Positions 4,733 through 6,834 of a DNA stretch of 6,834 bases are shown here, piece by piece. The DNA is from Desulfurococcales archaeon. Its GTDB lineage: Archaea; Thermoproteota; Thermoprotei_A; Sulfolobales; WAQK01. Made by a program: the position numbers and the translations under genes. Each line of letters starts with the position of its first letter. Positions within the stretch are counted from its first letter, which is position 1. The notes under the pieces are model-generated. The model saw only the letters and a program-made list of their open reading frames with translations, did no database searches and was not told the DNA's origin. Where the stretch lies: the NCBI GenBank assembly GCA_027016915.1, contig JALURJ010000014.1, positions 1 through 6,834 on the forward strand, read 5' to 3'.

Positions 4733-6834
4733 ATGAGGGTACCCCTTGAAAGAAAAGCCTTAATTGCTGGTACCTTAATATTATTAATGTTAATACCAAT
4801 TAACATAATATATTATTACGGAAGTTTTAATCCCATAATTCATTCGGGTATTAAAAAGCACTTAGTTTATATCGATAAAAATATACTTGTGACCTGGAAG
4901 CCTGGAGGATCACCTAAACTAAAAATTACCGTTACAGATAAGAATGGAAAACCAATAGAGTTTAGCGCATTAATAACTATACCAACGTTAAAAGGATTTG
5001 AGGAAATAGATAGAATAAAGGGAAAGGGATCTATTACGGCTGATCTATCAAATCATATATCAAAATTAAGCAGGCTACTAAATAGTCTAGGATGGAAGCC
5101 TCACGAGGCTCAATTTTCAATACTTACAATAATAACTACCGCTAAAATCAGTAATGAGACCATAGATTTGGAAACAATGTTCACTACTATACCATTACCT
5201 CCAGCATTTACCAATGGCACCGTTGAAGCTCATTTGATTTTCAATCCCATTTTTAAATATAAAATTAATATAACTAATGAAACACAGGGCACTCAACAAT
5301 TTAAGGCTGAGACTCAGTGGACCCCGTCGCAACCGCCAAGTACTTTTGGTGACTATTGTGACTACGTTGATCCAGTCTCAGGTGCCTATAGTTGTTATTC
5401 TTGGAAACTAAATGAAACACTATATGTCGGCGACAATGTCATACCAAGTCAAATAACAATTGTAAGTGATGTAGACGCTAATAATATTGGCATGATACAA
5501 CACCTCTCCATCATACAACTTGATAGAACTATAAGTAGAAAATTATCATTTGATATGAGTATAGGTATACCTAGCTCGGGAGGAAGCTTGGCCGAAATAC
5601 AAGTCCCTGGACCCGGGTTTACACTAACATTAGGGGATAACGAGGAATCTAGATTATTATATAAATTAATATGTAGTTTTTATAATAAGGTAGCAACAGA
5701 TCACTCAGAGTGCACGTATGTCAAGGATACGTATGACTTTATATTGCAGCCATTCACAGGTAACATGGTCGTTGCTAGTGGGTTTAGAGGTAAAATTTAT
5801 GTGGTTAAATATGTTTTCGTGCATGAAGAGTTTCCTGGAATAGAGACTGTATTGAATGAATCTATAGCTATATGGTTCGCTCCTTATGCTAAATCTGTTG
5901 ATGGAGTAAATTATATAGATTATTATGTAGAATTAGACCCAATAGATGATATGGGAGAGCTTGAGGAGATAATTCGGTTGTTAACATCGAATTATAAAGA
6001 AAAAGTTCTACCTACAGAATTTGAAATTACTCACATTGTAAGTGGGGATACAGCAATTCAGGTATCTGCTGGCTCTACCAGAGAGTTTGGTATAGGAATA
6101 CCCGCTGGTCTGATAGCATTGGTTGCTGGTGGACTATGGGAGTTAGCACCCATTCTTCTACTTCTAAACGTGGGTATTAACCTTCACACGGATTACATTG
6201 AGGCTTATTCCCTCGTGGTTCAGCAGATGTATCAAGGTTTATATTACAAAAGTGTAAATTATACTTCTAGTTATTATGAAGTTCCCAAGCCTTATTTGAT
6301 AACTAATACTGACTCATATATTAAAGTACCTCTTCTGGTAATCAGACCTGGAGCAGGAGCTCTAGAGGTTACTTATGCTGGAGGAGCTGGATCTGGCAAT
6401 TGGTCTCTAAGTGCTAGCAACGAAGGTGGTAATGTTAAGCTTTATGCTGAGTCTCTAGGTGAGGGCTCTGGCCCAATACCCTATCAAATGATACTTGATA
6501 CGTTATCTACTGGAACATCTGAGAGTAGCGCAGTCGTAGAATATGTTATTAAGCCCAATTGGCCTACTAGTAAATATTATTATCTTTATAAAATAAATTA
6601 TACTATAAATGCTTTCTATGACGAGTACGCTAAGTTCGTTGTTGAAGCTAGGATAATTGACCCTGAAGGATTTATAGTAGACGAGGCATATTCCGAGCAT
6701 CCACTCTATAGTGGTGCAGGTGAAGTACTCATTAATGGCACGTTATATTTGCGCTTAGACAACGATTATAGAGGCAAGGAATTATTACTTATAATAGAGT
6801 TTAAAGCGGTAGCCTGGTACAATGAAGACTTATA
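4733..6834 (+). CDS. Large signal-anchored extracellular protein, partial (C-terminal end beyond right edge)
   Basis: The frame is open for 700 codons from ATG 4733 and continues past the last base. An in-frame TAA at 4694-4696 bounds the start. Residues 9-28 form a hydrophobic helix after basic residues (R2, R7, K8), a signal peptide or signal anchor without a clear cleavage site. The rest looks extracellular and mostly beta: ten sequons (N141, N161, N179, N182, N227, N375, N509, N556, N622, N668) and four cysteines in two close pairs (C209/C221, C314/C327) that may form disulfides. Residues 408-426 are probably helical. Residues 452-484 are an unusual hydrophobic Gly-rich stretch (FGIGIPAGLIALVAGG, then PILLLLNVGINL) in mid-domain. 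No known family is recognised; S-layer-associated protein, adhesin or viral surface protein are untested options. Codon use (TTA, ATA, AGA, AAT) is far more AT-rich than that of the genes to the left, which suggests horizontal acquisition. The function is unknown; that it is a real gene is nearly certain. Confidence 0.9.
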   Translation, partial: MRVPLERKALIAGTLILLMLIPINIIYYYGSFNPIIHSGIKKHLVYIDKNILVTWKPGGSPKLKITVTDKNGKPIEFSALITIPTLKGFEEIDRIKGKGSITADLSNHISKLSRLLNSLGWKPHEAQFSILTIITTAKISNETIDLETMFTTIPLPPAFTNGTVEAHLIFNPIFKYKINITNETQGTQQFKAETQWTPSQPPSTFGDYCDYVDPVSGAYSCYSWKLNETLYVGDNVIPSQITIVSDVDANNIGMIQHLSIIQLDRTISRKLSFDMSIGIPSSGGSLAEIQVPGPGFTLTLGDNEESRLLYKLICSFYNKVATDHSECTYVKDTYDFILQPFTGNMVVASGFRGKIYVVKYVFVHEEFPGIETVLNESIAIWFAPYAKSVDGVNYIDYYVELDPIDDMGELEEIIRLLTSNYKEKVLPTEFEITHIVSGDTAIQVSAGSTREFGIGIPAGLIALVAGGLWELAPILLLLNVGINLHTDYIEAYSLVVQQMYQGLYYKSVNYTSSYYEVPKPYLITNTDSYIKVPLLVIRPGAGALEVTYAGGAGSGNWSLSASNEGGNVKLYAESLGEGSGPIPYQMILDTLSTGTSESSAVVEYVIKPNWPTSKYYYLYKINYTINAFYDEYAKFVVEARIIDPEGFIVDEAYSEHPLYSGAGEVLINGTLYLRLDNDYRGKELLLIIEFKAVAWYNEDL

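Noticed and set aside
6503..6700. 65-residue minus-strand ORF inside the AT-rich gene
   Set aside because: It is antisense to the 700-codon frame, has no promoter or ribosome-binding site of note, and its composition reflects the AT-rich opposite strand.

Overview
The window looks like a piece of a hyperthermophilic crenarchaeal (Thermoproteota) genome, plausibly of the Desulfurococcales/Pyrodictiaceae type. This is inferred from TATA boxes about 26 bases upstream of start codons (leaderless genes), TTG and GTG starts, AGGTG/GAGG ribosome-binding sites, arginine codons that are nearly all AGG or AGA, frequent ATA and CTA codons, and membrane-anchored secreted proteins rich in N-X-S/T sequons. 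No species can be named from the sequence alone.

Layout. Bases 1-1722 (minus strand, running off the left edge) encode the first 574 residues of a polytopic membrane protein that reads as an FtsX/MacB-type ABC transporter permease with a roughly 310-residue external domain. Bases 1830-2624 (minus) encode a compact membrane protein with a K+-channel-like pore-loop motif and a C-terminal RCK_C (TrkA-C) domain. A short divergent promoter region (2625-2726) separates it from a plus-strand gene (2727-3941) for a secreted surface glycoprotein with a Thr/Ser-rich stalk and a C-terminal membrane anchor. Bases 3942-4443 hold a weakly supported small ORF (4085-4408), a strong palindromic TATA element inside it, and a 12-codon ATGA-overlapping ORF that ends where base composition changes.

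From about 4480 to the right edge the DNA becomes strikingly AT-rich. About 250 bases of very AT-rich spacer are followed by a long plus-strand ORF (ATG at 4733) that stays open for 700 codons to the last base. It encodes a signal-anchored external protein with ten N-glycosylation sequons, four cysteines and an internal glycine-rich hydrophobic stretch. Its codon use (TTA, ATA, AGA, AAT) differs clearly from that of the left half, so it looks like recently acquired or island DNA.

Together the genes point to a cell-envelope locus: a permease, an ion-conductance-related protein and two surface-exposed glycoproteins. No shared pathway is demonstrated. The left genes form separate transcription units. 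No tRNA, rRNA, CRISPR array or transposase was found.
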